Assembly (NCBI GenBank): GCA_029207755.1
Contig: JARCOQ010000017.1
Coordinates: 4,042,945-4,106,944 of the forward strand
Length of the DNA: 64,000 bases
Direction: 5' to 3'
Origin: Chamaea fasciata
Taxonomy: Eukaryota > Chordata > Aves > Passeriformes > Sylviidae
This document shows, one piece after another, positions 47,455-60,996 of this stretch. The position numbers were made by a program, and so were the translations under genes. Numbering within the stretch: position 1 is the first letter of the stretch; every line of letters starts with the position of its first letter. The notes under the pieces were generated by a model. The model had not been told where the DNA came from. It made no database searches and saw only the letters and a program-made list of their open reading frames with translations.

Positions 47455-50400
47455 GAAATTCCCTCCCTGGAGATGAGCTGTGACCATTCCCTGGGGTGTT
47501 CTCATCTCCTTTGCTCTGCCCATGGGAGCAGCTCACAGCTCTGTGATGCATCCCCAGCCCAGCTGCCCTGGTGGGTTCACACAGCAAATCCCAGCAGCTC
47601 CTGGAAGTGCCTCTGACAGTCCCTGGCGAGCTGCCACGGAGCAGTTGCATTATCCAGGTACCACAGAGGACACTCCCTGCTTTCCCAGCATATCTGCTCA
47701 CTTAGCTATGGTAATATGATTAACCTGATTATTTCTGAATCAGTCCGCTGTGGCAAATGATGAAGTGCCATATGGCTTGGGGAGAATGAAAGCAGCGTGC
47801 CTGTGTGGTGCAAGAAATGTTTCTGGATGGGTGAGTGAATTATGTATTATGATTCATAGTTAAATACCAACCTAAGAGAAAATTCTTTCTATGGAGACTA
47901 TTTAGGCTGTTTCTATATTTTATAAAAGGCAATGGATCAAAGAAGAAGTCTAAAGCAGCAATGCGTACTTAATGACCTGTTCCAAGGAGTAAATTATGGC
48001 TGGAATTGTCAGGGTATTAAACTTAGTAGAGCAGAGCTTAAGCAACAGGGATGGAAATTTTCAAAATATAGTTCATTCTTTTACAGTGACACAATAGCAA
48101 AATAAAGGAACCTCTGACAATATGATTTATTGAAGAAACTAAACAAAATATGTTGGAGTTACTGCGCCCCAAAGTCATTTAGCTGTTCTATTACTTTTAA
48201 TGAATAGCCAAGATCAGGGAATATATTCAGCGAGATAAGGCTCAGTGCATTTCTGATAAGGGGAGAAAGGTAAAAAAAAGAAAACCTGCATCAATTTTTC
48301 ATTCTGAGTTTTATTTACTGGAGGTTTATATATATAAAATCCCAAACAAGCACCAAAATGAAACATCCTATTTTCTCTCTAGTCCTTTTATCCATTTAGA
48401 ACCAAGGCTTGACTAAAGAAATATATTTGTGTGATAATGTTTCAGGAAAAAGGTCAGATAAAAATCAGATGAGAGTTTCAGAAATTCACAGATGTTTGTG
48501 ACACATTTCCCTGTTCTCAACGGGACAGGAGGCTTAGACAAACCATGGCCTCTTCTGGTGGCAAGAGGCTGAGAAAGACATTGTACGCCAGCTTTAAACC
48601 TGAGCAATGACCTATGGGTTAATCAGGGAAGGACCATCAGGTTTTTTGGGCTGAGCCTTCAGTGCCTGAACAAGCCTGATGAGGTGGTCCTGCTGCCCCC
48701 AGGCTGTGCTGTAGATAAAGACCGTGACAACATTCACAATCTGGGCCTCTTTTGCCGTTTCAAACACTTGTAGTTATCCCAGTGTCAATGAGGGTGAGAA
48801 CATGACTTGACTCTTTCCCAGTGATGAAGGACGCCACAATTTTTTGTCACCCTACTTGAGAGTGGAAAATTCCTTTGCTTATGGTGTATTTCCTTCTTTC
48901 CCTGTGACCCAGGGAAATGTTTATTGCAGGTGTCAGGGAGAGTATCAGAAATGGAACATTCCTGTTGCTCTCAGGTGCACAGGTGTACTGGATGTTTCTT
49001 AAGCTGACTCAGGAATTACTGACATTGAGGTTTTTGGTGATAAAATACAACTGTTAGCACTCATTTGGGTCTCTTAAAAATATATGTGTGAATAAACACA
49101 GTACAGCAATAACTGCTTCAAAGCCGCTCAAAGATGTGGAATTGGTGATTGGCTTAATAAACTAGGACATACTATTAATTCAATGGCCAAAATCACACAG
49201 ATCACAATTTTAGGAAGGTGCAATGGTTCTCCTTCAGACTGAAGCCACCCAGTCCATCAGGTCCTTTTATGTAATAGAAAGATTGTCTTTGCACAGAGAG
49301 GAGTGATGGGTTTAGCAATGACAGCATGGCTGAGCTCTTTGGGTGGAATCAGAGCAGCTGGAAGTTATGAGGAACATTAGAAAAGGGCGTTAGAGAAACT
49401 TCATTCACTTCCACACGGATCACATTCCAGGCATGCAAGGAACCAAGACATTTGTGGGAATTTCTGCTAAAAATCTCTTAAAGCTGGCATTGTTGGTGAA
49501 GCAAAGGGAGAATATGATGACAACATGAAGATCTGAATAGACTTTATTAATAATCCATTTTAAAGCCTCATAAATATAGAAAGAGCTCTGTAAGATCTAG
49601 ATTAATAGACTCCTTCCTCCAAAGAGAACATTCAAGTACCTCAATTCTTCTCCTGACTGCAGCAAATGGCAAAGCTCTCTTGAGTTCATGCCCACTCTGA
49701 GACATAAAAGAAAAAGCAAGATATGATGTCTTAGAGGAAGAAAATCCTTTCTTACTAAGAAAAAAAAAGAGGGGAAAAAAAGAATTCTTAGTAGTCAGAA
49801 TACTTCAAAAAATATCTGATGCAAGAAAAGAGAGCACGAGGAAGACTTTCTGAATCACAGGTTGACATGAAAGAGAGATTGAAGGGATAATGTGAAAGAG
49901 TTTAGGACGCTACACAGTTTAGAAATTCCGAGCACTCTGATGCCTTTCAGGTTCACTGTTAAAATCTTGGCTAACATTTGTACTGGCAGGATTTTTTTCT
50001 GTCGCTGTGAGACCCAAGGTCACACGTTGACCAGTGTGATAAAGGTCTGGCTGTATTAATGTTGTCTACTTAGAGCAGTTCATCTCCTTCAGCCCTCCAA
50101 TCCCCAGGGACCAGACACTGTGATTATTCCAGCACAGCTGAGACCCCGGGGCTGTATTTCGCTATTGATCCCGAGCTCTCACTGGCCTTAATGGGAGCTT
50201 CTGTTCATCATGGATGGACTCCAGCACCTGTCTTTGGAAAATCTTGCCAATGACTGTAAAACCTTTTAAAAACTACAATAAAACACCAATAAATGAAGTA
50301 TTTAAGGAGCTATAAATAAAGAAACAAGATGTATGCAGGCGTATCTTCGATCATTTATATTCCTGTGTCATGGATTACCTGTAACTTTACAATTAATCTT

Positions 50401-50539
50401 AATTCTGCCTTGAGAATTGACACTGTCAATTTAAGCCAGTCAAATGGAGGAACAGGGTATCCTGTCTGTTTAGGAGAAGGCTGGAACAGACAGTGAGGAA
50501 GAAAAGGTGTAAAAGGTGTGCAGCTGGGCAGCAACTAAC

Positions 50540-50783
50540 CTTGGCAATGATCTTGTAAGACTGCACGGCAGAGGCTTGAAGGGTCCTGCGCTCCTCAGAC
50601 ACTGAAAGTTCAGTGCCTGTGCTCGTGTCCTCAGAAACCAGGGGTTCGATGGGTGACAATTTTGGGATCAAGGGACTTGTTTGAGTCTGTTCTGTTTGGG
50701 TGTGACTTGGTGACACTGAACAGGGGACTCCACTTCTTAGTGAAGAGCCTCCCTCGTCTGGGACCAGCTGGGGAGCGTACAAA
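50540..50783 (-). other. Exon-like segment, 244 bp
   Basis: On the minus strand it is preceded by a pyrimidine-rich tract (TTCCTTGTTCGTTG) ending TTCTCAG and followed by AAG/GTTAGT. A frame starting at its second base is open for all 81 codons; it has about 53% GC at third positions, above the local background. It contains SEDTSTGTELSVSEERRT and ends QSYKIIAK at the donor. CpG is more frequent here than in flanking sequence. The frame from its first base is open until TGA at 50631-50633. No protein family is recognised. It is the most coding-like segment in the window, but there is no homology support. Confidence 0.25.
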
Positions 50784-53700
50784 CTGAGAACTCAACGAAC
50801 AAGGAACATGCAGTTCCTTGTCACCTTTCCTTTAGAAAGGGCTGATTTGACTCCGACAACTGGTGGTATCTTTGGGAGAATTTGGGATATTTTTGAAGTT
50901 GGACCAGGTAGGTCCATTGCTCTGAGTGACTCTTCAACTTTTGGCCCCTGCAATGTCCTCTCAGCTCATCTGTCTTTGTACAACTGCCTGAACTGTTGCC
51001 AACAATTAATGATAGCTAATAGGTCCCTGACTACTGAGAACACTTGAAGCCAGTAATTACAGCCTGTTCACACTCCTCTGCCCTGTAGGAGCAGAGCTGC
51101 TGCTGACTCTGCTGAGTAACATTTTATGACCCCTTTTAGAGACTTGGAAAGGCTGTGATTGAGTACCTGAGAAAACATTGATCCAGTATTTATAAAAAAG
51201 TATTCGGTAGGAGTGCGTAAAACATGTTTTGTGTCCGTTTATTCTCCTGTATAGTACGCAGGCTTACCAAGACTTTACAGTTTTATTTTTAAGGAAAATC
51301 TGGCATATCTATGCTATGACTCTTTTCCTCCCTCTCTGAATCCACCAAAGCTAGCAGGGGTGTCAGATTGCATCACTGAAGGAGAGAAGAGGAAGCTCTG
51401 TTTATTTCATTGGGCTCTATACGTTCTGTCTCCTTTCTCAGGTCAGAAACATCTCAGTTTTACCTTTGGTGTCATGGGTGTGCAGCATATTGCTCATTAT
51501 GTGTCTGAAACACACAAAATAGAATTGTTTCCTAGTTTCTCTGTTGGCTTGAAGGTCAGGGAACTTGGTGAAAAGGGAATTCATATGCAAATTCTTGGCC
51601 AGCACAATGAGAGACAGTTTTCTCTCTGACTCCCCTTCTGGAACAAAGGTGAACACGATGAACACACCAGGATGTGCTGACATCACCCCACTGCTGGTTT
51701 TCTTCCCTTTTCCCTGCCATCACTTATCCTCTCGGGAACTTCAAAACAGCTTTGCCCAGCTTTATCCTCTGAACATTACACGCTGCTTTCATTCTTGGTT
51801 GCACCATTATTAAATCCATAGTTTTAAGTACACTGTACACATTATAAGATGTTGCCTTTGTTTTCCCTTTCTCTGGAGAGAAGAACGTTGTGGGCACAAG
51901 GAAAATACTACCAATATACATTTATTTTACGTAGGTACAGTCAGCCTAATGAAAGCAGTAGGTGTCCCTTTTCCAATTACCCAAACATGTTCTGCCACAG
52001 AGGGCTTTACTTCCCAACAACAGGCAGAGAATTAGGAGTCCTGAGGCTTTTGACAGCTTTTCCCTGCATGCTCTTTCCCCCCTCCATGTAATTACATGCT
52101 CCAGCAGCCCCAGTTGCAGTGGCTGTGAAGGGAAGCTCTTTCCTTCAGGGTTGTTTTCTCCTGCCTCTGTGTTCTAAAGAGAAGAGGCAAAAGAACAAAG
52201 CACCTTTTTCTCCTGTGGTACATCCCTGGTTTCCACCTCCACGTTGCTCATTAACTCTGCTGCCCAACACTACGACAGACCTCAGAGAAAGCAAATTCTT
52301 TCTCACCTTATGCACAGGGAATTTTTTAAACCCTGGGAGCAAAATCTTCAGGAGACTATGGGCAGTGGTTCCTCCTCAGTAAGTGCTCTTGCAGAAAGAG
52401 AAAGTTCACAAAAGTCACTTCCAGTTAACCAGAAGAATTAACAAGTGACTCAAAGATATTCACCATAAAAAAGTGATCTGCACTGAGGATACATTCCTTA
52501 CTGCCTCAGTGCACATATTTCATTTCCTTGATTTACAAATATAGAACTTGGGGTGACTCTGTGTACAGACTAGGCTGCTTTTGATTCAAACAATTTTGGC
52601 AGATATACGCTGACTTGTGGAGAAGTAAACTTCAGAGAGTGGTTCATAGGTGAAAAAGCTTTTAGAAGGTCAGGATGTTCTTGGAAATGCTTAGAAAAAT
52701 AGATAAAAATTGGAAATAATTTTCCTGGAAGGCTGAATGGAAAGGTGCCTCAAGATGAGCAGGCTGAGGATACTTCTCCTGTCCAGAGAGAAAAGCTATC
52801 CGCCCACATAACCCTATTTTTGACAAAGAGACAACTTGATTAAGAAATCACTAACAAGTTAATTACCACTTGGTCACCTCTGGTTTGCGCTCACAGGAAG
52901 GATGATCAAAACTTGCTCTAGTCTGAACTACTCAAGCTCTCTAGAAGTAACAACTTATGCAGGAGTTCTGTATTTTTTAGTGGGATTGGGCAGCACTTAG
53001 GAAGAAGCAGCTGCATCATCCCAGCTTGTGACATCACCAAAGCAAAACTTTCACCTTTCTCCAGAAATCCAGCCTGGCTTAGAACAGGGCTCAGAACTGA
53101 GCCATTCTGAATCCATGCAGGGGAAGCCAGAGTTCCACACATATAAATGACTTTCCTGCCTTCTGTCTAACTCTGCTGGGGCCTCCAAAGGCCAGCTGGG
53201 ACATGAGGGACTGTGAGAACCCAGCCTGAAGCCTTCTCCAAAATTCTTTGTTTCTCCACAGGTAGCACAAACCGGGCAAGAACCATGTCCACAAGCCAAA
53301 GCACAAACCAGCTGTTGTACACTGCTGAAATATTTGATTTGACCCTAGAAATGTGTCTTTGGAGTGAGGAAGAAAGAAAAGCGTCCTCTGGATTTATTAT
53401 TTCTATTCCTTAAAGGAAAAGAAAGAAAAAAGTGAGTGATGAGTACCCCAAAATCCCCATCAGTGTAGCAAAATGAAGCATGAAATGGTGTTCAGAGATG
53501 AAATCTATCTCATGAAAGGCTTTTGATGGATGCAAATTAACTGTTTAAGTTAAAAAGGATAAAACTTTGGAAGTAGCTTCTATCATAAGATTGCTCAGTT
53601 TACCAGGCTAACCATGAAGTGTTTTTCTATTATTTTAAATTCTCTGAAGCTCTGGATCACAACCAAGCAAGAAGGAAATGCCTCATTGCCAATTTATTTG

Positions 53701-56456
53701 TATCAAAGAACAGACAGACATCACCAAACACTTTGTTTTACTGTCTAGAAGCCTAGTGACAAATCAGAAGTCTGTCTTTCCAAATCGCCACGAGCCGAAC
53801 TTTCTCTGAAAAATTAATATTTTTGCATTGGGAGGTTATTTTGAGATCATATTTTCCAAAAGAGCTTTATCAACTTTCCTGGCCTCCACTCCTTTGCACA
53901 CTTGTGTGGCTGAATAGGTGCCACAGAACCCATTAGCACCTAAAGTGTCAGGATTTTTCTCTCACATTCCACACTTCTCCAAACCCTTGGTTTTGCTAAC
54001 ATAGTTCTACACCCAGCATCTATTCTGGGGGAACTGTTTCTTTCCTACTACTATTAATAACCTTTCTATGCTGCTTATTCTATAAATATCTGTGATGTTA
54101 TAAGTAGAGTGTAAAAACGACTGTCTGAACCTGCCAATTTAGAGCTTTTAAAGTGTCTCCATAATTCCATGGAACTGAGTGTGACTCTGGCTGGTGCAGT
54201 GTGCGGAGAGTGAGGCAGTGGCTCCACAAGGGCAGCAACTGAAATCATCTTTACAACTTCAACTTATTTAAGCCAAAACCATCAAATTCTGCTTCAAAAT
54301 GCAGCTCCTTTAACAAGGCCTTTTGATTAGTATTTTGCAATGAAATTCAAGCATGTAATAAAACCTCAAGGAAGTAGAGTGTCACATCACCAAGCCCACA
54401 GAGAAGGCACAATGCAAATATTTTACACAGCTGTCCTCCCAGTCCTTTGCTAATTTTTTATAACTGCAACATGTAGGATTTTTCTACGGAACCTGTGAGA
54501 ACAGACAGACAAGATGAATCACAAGGATTTTCCTGGGATATTAAAATGTGTGTATCTTTCTGAAACTCATTTAATAAATGATGTGAAAAACATCAGCTTG
54601 ACTTGTTAAATGCAAATGAAAGTGGGTCTCAAGTTGTCTCTTATCTAACAGTTGCTTATTTCAATGATGTGCAAATGAGTAGTTCCCATATACAAAAATT
54701 ATGGATTGGCAGAAAAACTTAATAAATCAACCCACTCCAATAAGATGTCTAGGTAGTGTCATTTGTGATAAAACTGTTGATATGATTTACCCTTTCTAGT
54801 AAAGATTTTATGCTAATGAAATGGTAACTAAATTTGAGAAGTTTTGATCCTTACCACGAGCAGATCCCACTTCCTTGGCTGGAATCAAATTCATCTACTC
54901 AGTAATCCCAAAGTAAAGCAGCTGGAGAATCAATCCTATCAAGATATTTCAAAATCTCTTTCTATTTTATTCCCATGTTAACGTCTATTCCCTACTCATT
55001 TTCATAGAGAAAATATCTTCAATTATTAAAGAATTATTTATTTTGCAGCACAAATTCTAAGCAGGACCCCAGAATAATCTGTGGGATGAAGTAGCTCAGG
55101 CCATGACAAGGTTTTGATCCTCTTGCATTGGCAGCAAGTCACTTTCTCTTTTCTTACCCTTGTCCAAATTCATCTGTCACTGAAGGTCATTGTGCTCTGC
55201 AATGGGACAATGCTCCACCTGTTCCTCATTTGTACAAATCAGGGATTGGTGCCTGGTAAAGCCAAATATGTGCATGACAGGATTGGCACACAGCTCGAAC
55301 GGGGAAAACCACAATGGGATTTCTTTTTTCAATAAGAAATTGGGTAAGATTGAAGCACTCTTTTATTTTGCTTGAAAAGTAAAACATCAGCGCTTTCCAA
55401 TAAGCAAGGCTTTTATCCGGACATTCTTTATTTCAGCCCGGGAGGAATATAAAATTCCCGATTTCGAGTTCCACAATGTAATCCTGTCTCCAATAAAATC
55501 CTCATTAGGGCAGCGTGGGTGCACAGTAGACACAGAAACACACGTCTTCCCAGGCTGGCTGTTTGCCCCAGCATCAGCCACTGCATGGTGAAGGATCTGT
55601 GACAGAGGGTCATCCAGAATCTCCCTCAATTTCTGTGCAGCAATTCTTCCACAGGGTTGATTGTGATCTCTTTCTTTGTTTTAGAAAGAAAACCCCTCTC
55701 TGAAATATTGCTTGCTGTGGGAGTTCATGTCACCTTGTCAATGCATTCATCACCATTATCATATTCTACTAAAAGATTGGCAAATTTGTTCAGCTGTGTA
55801 AGACAGATGTTATGGCATTTGACAGATGATTTCAGCACCGAGATGAAGTTTTTTGCATGTGCTGTATACTTTGGCACTACATTATGCAGCGCAAGAGTGA
55901 ATTTTCTCGTTGTTATCAGCCAAACAAGCCTTGAAAAGTGGGAATCATCAGGGAAGAATTATTCCTAAAGCCTGAAAACGGATTCTCCAAACACTGTGGT
56001 TTCAGTTCTAATTCCCTAATTATGATATGGCTTTGGTCACTGGTGGGTCACATTCCTGTTCTGATTGGCTGGAAATGGTTTTTAGGTGATGTCTTTCCCT
56101 CTCTAGCTCTCCAGAGAAGATGGTGTTTGGGGAGGATGTCTCCCAGATCACCAACTCATTTCCATAATGGGATTACAATGCCTAATGCTGCTAATGAGGA
56201 GAAAGGAGAGAAGCAGAACAGGAGAGAGAAAAGCTTGTAAAGGGTTCCTGCTCACAAAGAAATACCTTTCCACTGTTTCTTCTGTCTGAGACCTGAGAGA
56301 GAGACCTGGCTTTTAATTAACTCAAACAGTTTTTATGATCAAAATCTCAGCAGTGGAGCCTCAGGTTCTGCGGGTCGATCCAGTGTTTGGGGTGACAGGT
56401 CTGAGACCTCAGAATTGCAGCTTTGTTCCAGTGCAGGTTTTTTACACCTCAATTAC
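50784..56456. other. Non-coding stretch
   Basis: No gene recognised. Several frames of 60-100 codons at 51360-53413 and 55114-55968 have no domain. 54540-54850 and 55680-56000 are AT-rich, repeat-free blocks of conserved-element texture. A third CTATTAATAA word occurs near 54050. Confidence 0.6.
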
Positions 56457-56530
56457 CTCCGCACTGCATTCAGCGCTGCTCCCCAGCCTCACTAGGGTTG
56501 TGTGATGGTGAATGGATCCAGCATTAAGTG
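56457..56530 (-). other. Exon-like segment, 74 bp
   Basis: On the minus strand it is preceded by CATATTGTCTGTGCAG and followed by GAG/GTAATT. One frame is open (beginning in the second codon position, ending in phase 0). It includes IHHHTTLVRLGSSAECSAE. No family is recognised. It lies between the other two minus-strand exon-like segments. Confidence 0.15.
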
Positions 56531-59130
56531 CTGCACAGACAATATGATGAGTTGCATGGACAAAAGATGGCAAAAGGAGTGAAAATCTTCCCAGCAATCC
56601 TGTGAGGAAAGCTGATTGGATGGTTCCTGTAAATTTGATAATCACTCTGGTGTGAAAACCGGAATATCTGGCAGTGAGAAACAACTGTCAGCTTCAGGAA
56701 CTCAAAATTTGGCATTCATAAGCTTTTCATGGCTTCACAAAACTGCTGGGGTGGGGAGAGGCAACACCTCCTCACGTTTTGGCTCTTGCTGAGAGAAAGG
56801 AAGGTGCTAAATAGTCTTGTTTGAGGTTGGATGATGGAGGGTGAACTCAGTTTTAGTACTCCAACTTTGGGGAAAATTGGAAGTATGTGAAAGGAAAGTC
56901 CATGTGGCTGAGCCACCTCATCACAGAAACCACCTCTCTTAATGATGCATTATTCATTATTACAATTTCATGATTGGAAACCTCATTATTTTTTACTGAA
57001 AAGTAACGTTCAGAATCAGAATGTATTTGGAGGCAGGCAGCACCTATAATATCTTCCCTTTGACATGATTTTTTATAGAAGGTTGTCACACTGCTGGCAG
57101 ATGTTCAGCCTGCTTGTTTGTACCTTGCATTTTCCAATGCAGGGTGCTCTGGCTTAAGTGATTCTTCAATTATTTTCAAGACGGAGTGTTTTGTTTTGTT
57201 TGGTGTTTTCAGTGTTCCAGTAATTAACAAAACGTGGCAGAACGTTTGTCTTAATTGCACAATGAAAGCCCCTCACAATAGTAATTACTCTAGAAAAGTC
57301 CCGTTAAAAAAATCTACTTGGCTTGTGAAAAAGCACTTTACAATTAAAAAATTGATGCCAAAAAAAAAAAAAAAAAGTAAAGAAAGCCCCATGTCCATAT
57401 CAGAAAACTTCTGTGTGTGCACAATGAACCCTGTCAAAGCACACAAACAAGAAGTGATCATGAGAAATTGTGGGTAGAAGGTCACAACCAGAATCATCAT
57501 TTGGGTTAAAGAAACCTTTATGGGATGTTCCCAAATCACAGCTTTGCAGCTGGGAAATGAGTATGCAGATGGAGAAAACATGAAAACTGATCACAAACTA
57601 CATTCCAAAAATGTGACATTACCTCAAATGTATCTGGAAGTCAAAAATTACCCCCAGAATTTCTCTCTGCTTTGAGGAGTGATGCCTATCACGGAGTCAC
57701 TCAGCCCAGAAGCCTGAGCCAAACTGGGGAACCCCTGCGCTCTCCCTTATCTTGGTGAATTTCTTATCAAGAAAAATGCTAGGGTTGAGCAGATAAAATA
57801 AAATAATCTGTCCTGTTTACAGAAGAATTAAGTTTTTAAAAATAGATTGACTGCGAGTCCATCAGGCGTGTGGCCTTCATATTTTCAGGGAAAAGAATTT
57901 CTTGAGGTGCTGGAAAACCTTATTATTGATTAGGTAGCTGCAAGGGTTGTAACCTGAGCTGTGATAAAAGTATTTTCCAGAATGATGTTTTTAATGATTA
58001 GATGTGATTTCAAAACAATTATTTAACATAATTTGTGCATAGATCTATGATACAATCGTACCTGATTATGATAATACCTGACTGCAGGTTATCAAGTGTC
58101 AGGAATCACGATGAAGATGTTCTGACACACAGAACTGAAGGCTCATAACAGACTTGATCCGTGGTACGTCTGTTTATCAATTTTCCACTTTCAGAAGGCA
58201 CTGTGTACTATGTGCTGAGATTGTGTACAGAGGGCGGAGATGGAATGATCAAACTGTATTTTGAGCATGAATTATATATGTGAGTAATTGATTCAAAGTC
58301 TTTCACTCCTGTAATTTTAGCTGAAAGCCTCAGAAAGCTTCTGCCAAAGTTTTTTTCTGTTGGCTCAAAGGAGTTACCCAGGAATGTTCTCTGGGAGGGG
58401 GGAGGTGCAGGCACTGAGCACTCACAACTTTCAGCATCCTGTGAAAAATGTACCTGCAAACTGTTGCCTACTGACTGTATAATGCACTGGTAGAACTCAA
58501 TCGAGGGGCCAGAAAAATTCATGGAACAATTAATTCTGTTTAATTCGGTGCACTGCAGATCAGACTGTCAGGGTAGTTAAAACCTCACTGAACTTTGTAG
58601 GGTTAACAGCTACAATTTTGCATTTTTCGATATTTTAAAAAATGAAAATGTTGACCTGCTTGCCATGATTTTACTTCACTGTCTGGTTTTAGCAACACAA
58701 TGGTAATTACATTTTCTCTTTTTCTCAGAGACTGATTTTTTTCCTATTAAATCATCCAAATTAAGAGGTTATTCTGCATGCTCTGCCTTAACTAGCCAAG
58801 ATTCGGTTCTTTTGAATGTCATGTAAACAACAAAATTGCCAAATCCAATATCCAAGCCCAACTAAATTTTATTACTACTTATTATTGTATTAGGGCATTG
58901 TTCATGTGCTTCCAGCCACTAAGTACACCCAAAATCACAAAGTTTCATACATGTACCTGGAGGTTAACTGGTTAAAGAGGATGGTTAAAAAGGAAGTGTT
59001 TTTTCCCGGGTCACGCTGACACTGGGTTTATATTGAGCTGGGACACACAACACTCAGCAAAAGTCAGAGACCCTGAAAGAGTAAGAGAGAAGGAATAACC
59101 TAAAATCACTCCACACAGGTTAGACCTTAC
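56531..59130. other. Non-coding stretch
   Basis: No gene recognised. An A17 run is at 57360-57376. A plus-strand 119-codon frame (57118-57477) runs through that A tract and is not credible as a gene. The minus-strand frame at 58208-58522 has no domain. Confidence 0.6.
57360..57376 (+). repeat. A17 homopolymer
   Basis: Uninterrupted run of 17 A; no attached element seen. Confidence 0.95.
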
Positions 59131-59235
59131 CTGTACTAGGAAAAGCCCAGGAAACACCATCATCAAGGATATTGGAAAACCAGCAGCAAACATGAAAATG
59201 GCCAAGAAATAGAAGGGATGCTGGATACTGGGAAT
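59131..59235 (-). other. Exon-like segment, 105 bp, encodes a hydrophobic stretch
   Basis: On the minus strand it is followed by a perfect CAG/GTAAGG donor (donor bases 59125-59130) and preceded by GGTTGCTGTGCAG, a weaker acceptor. In phase 0 it encodes exactly 35 residues, starting IPSIQHPFYFLAIFMF and continuing with a hydrophobic run that looks like a membrane helix, ending LVQ at the donor. A second frame is also open. No family is recognised. The third frame has a stop. Hydrophobic runs arise easily from T-rich DNA, so chance remains likely. Confidence 0.22.
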
Positions 59236-60965
59236 CTGCACAGCAACCTCGTGCCAGCAGCCGCATTAGAAACACAAATTTCACAGCAAATCCCGCTTAC
59301 AGCAGGCTGGATCCCAGAGTGCCACAGTCTGTAAGGCACAAGAAGATGAAGTTTGCAATCACGTTGATTTATTCAGTTTGGGAGTTGCAGCGGAATGGGA
59401 AACTGCATCAGACACTGTCATTTTAATGTGGTTTTTTTCTTCTCTGTAATGAACTATTAGAATTTGTCTTTTAAATAGACCTACTCTTATCAAGTGAGCG
59501 CATCTGTGTTGGCTTGCGGTTGATTGCTGGCCCTTTATTAGTTCTTTCATTGTAAAGTTCTGTTCTTCACAAGCTGATCCCCAGGATGACAATATTCCAG
59601 GAGTAATGTCTATGCGGTGAGTGTGGATGTTGACTCGTACTCTCCTCATGAGCCCTACTCTCAGCATTTGAAGGCCTTAATGATCCATATGGTGCTGTAA
59701 AGTAGGAGGCAGTAGGATAAAATACCCTATTTTTCCCAATAACTTTGCCTGAAAAGAAAACTGATTTCCAAGGGAGACAGGTGAGGAAAACGGGTAAATG
59801 ATTTTAAAAGTGTTTGTCACATTGTTGAGAAACAGCAGCTATCACCAACCCAGCTTTGGGCCACAGAGCTGTAGTTAAAATTTGTTTATGTTCCTACCAG
59901 ACCTCAAAACTAGCTGCAAGAGACAACAACCTATTTCAGTGTGCAGAAATCACAATTACAGCCCCATCCAGCAATAATGACAAGTTCCCCTGCCTCTGTT
60001 CCGCACCTCACAACTATCCACAGCCTCTGCCAAACTCCAAACCAAGAACTGTTCACACATTAGGTCTTGCATTATTTTTCAGGCATAACTCACGCTTTTG
60101 AAGGAGACGGATGTAAAATTTCAGCACCTCAAGCTGTGAAAGCAAAGCATTTCAATATTAGAGGGAAATATCCCCAGAACACAGGCTGTAAATCGATATT
60201 TTGTGGTGGAAGTTAGCACCTGCCCACGTTCCATACCCAGACATTTGTTCTGCTTTGTGACACACACTATCATCTAAACAGCAGTACTGACTGTTCCTCT
60301 CCTGCTTTGTAGCTCTTGCATCCCTGCTATCACTGATCCCATTTCTGTGCAAGAAAATTCTCCCAAATCCCTATTGTTGCTTCTATACTGCTGTATTTAA
60401 AACCTGGCTGTAAATAGTGCATGGAATAAACCAGGAAGGGTCAAAGTCTGCTGCTATCAGTGATCATGCTTGCAGCAACTTCAGTGGGTCAGGCTTTCAG
60501 AGAGGAAATCCAAAATATTTGATAGCATCCTCAAACTGGGAGACCTTCTCCCCAACCCGTGGGGGAGCAGAACTCAGATCTCAAACAAGTTCAACGCTTC
60601 AGCTGAAATGGAGCACGGAACAACAATCCAGAGTGAACCTTTCACCACAAAGTCAGAAACCAAACAAAGTCTGGCTGATTTCTGAAGATTAAAATGAAAG
60701 TAGGTTAGTTTGATTTAAGTCTCTCGGCATGATGGCTTTTCAGAAACATCAAATTCTTGAAAAGCTGACAGAGGATAGGAATAAAACACAGTTCTACAGC
60801 TCTTTTAGCTGTTGTAAGCATGTCCTGAAGTATAGTTTTCTTTAAAAAAACCTTTTTTAATATTTATAGAGATGTGTATTCAGCACTGTAATCCCTTCCT
60901 AGACCATCAGCAAATTGTTCATACTTAAAAGCCTTGCAGCTTTTCATTGCTGATTTTCTTTTTTT

Positions 60966-60996
<31 letters not shown>

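Larger units (their letters stand above)
42314..50539. other. Non-coding stretch
   Basis: No gene recognised. It holds a 14 bp perfect palindrome CTAACCATGGTTAG (42938-42951), a T15 run (44857-44871), an A19 run (47436-47454) and an inverted GGTCA-5-TGACC pair (50018-50032). 47280-47720 and 48600-48760 are slightly GC-richer with short domain-free frames. Confidence 0.6.

Noticed and set aside
55387..55680. 97-codon minus-strand frame with protein-like composition
   Set aside because: No in-frame ATG, no clear splice donor or acceptor at its ends and no recognised family. It fits chance expectation.
55830..55850. TTCAGCACC, left half of a REST/RE1 site
   Set aside because: The right half (GGACAGCGCC-like) is absent at the required spacing; another TTCAGCACC near 60121 also lacks it.
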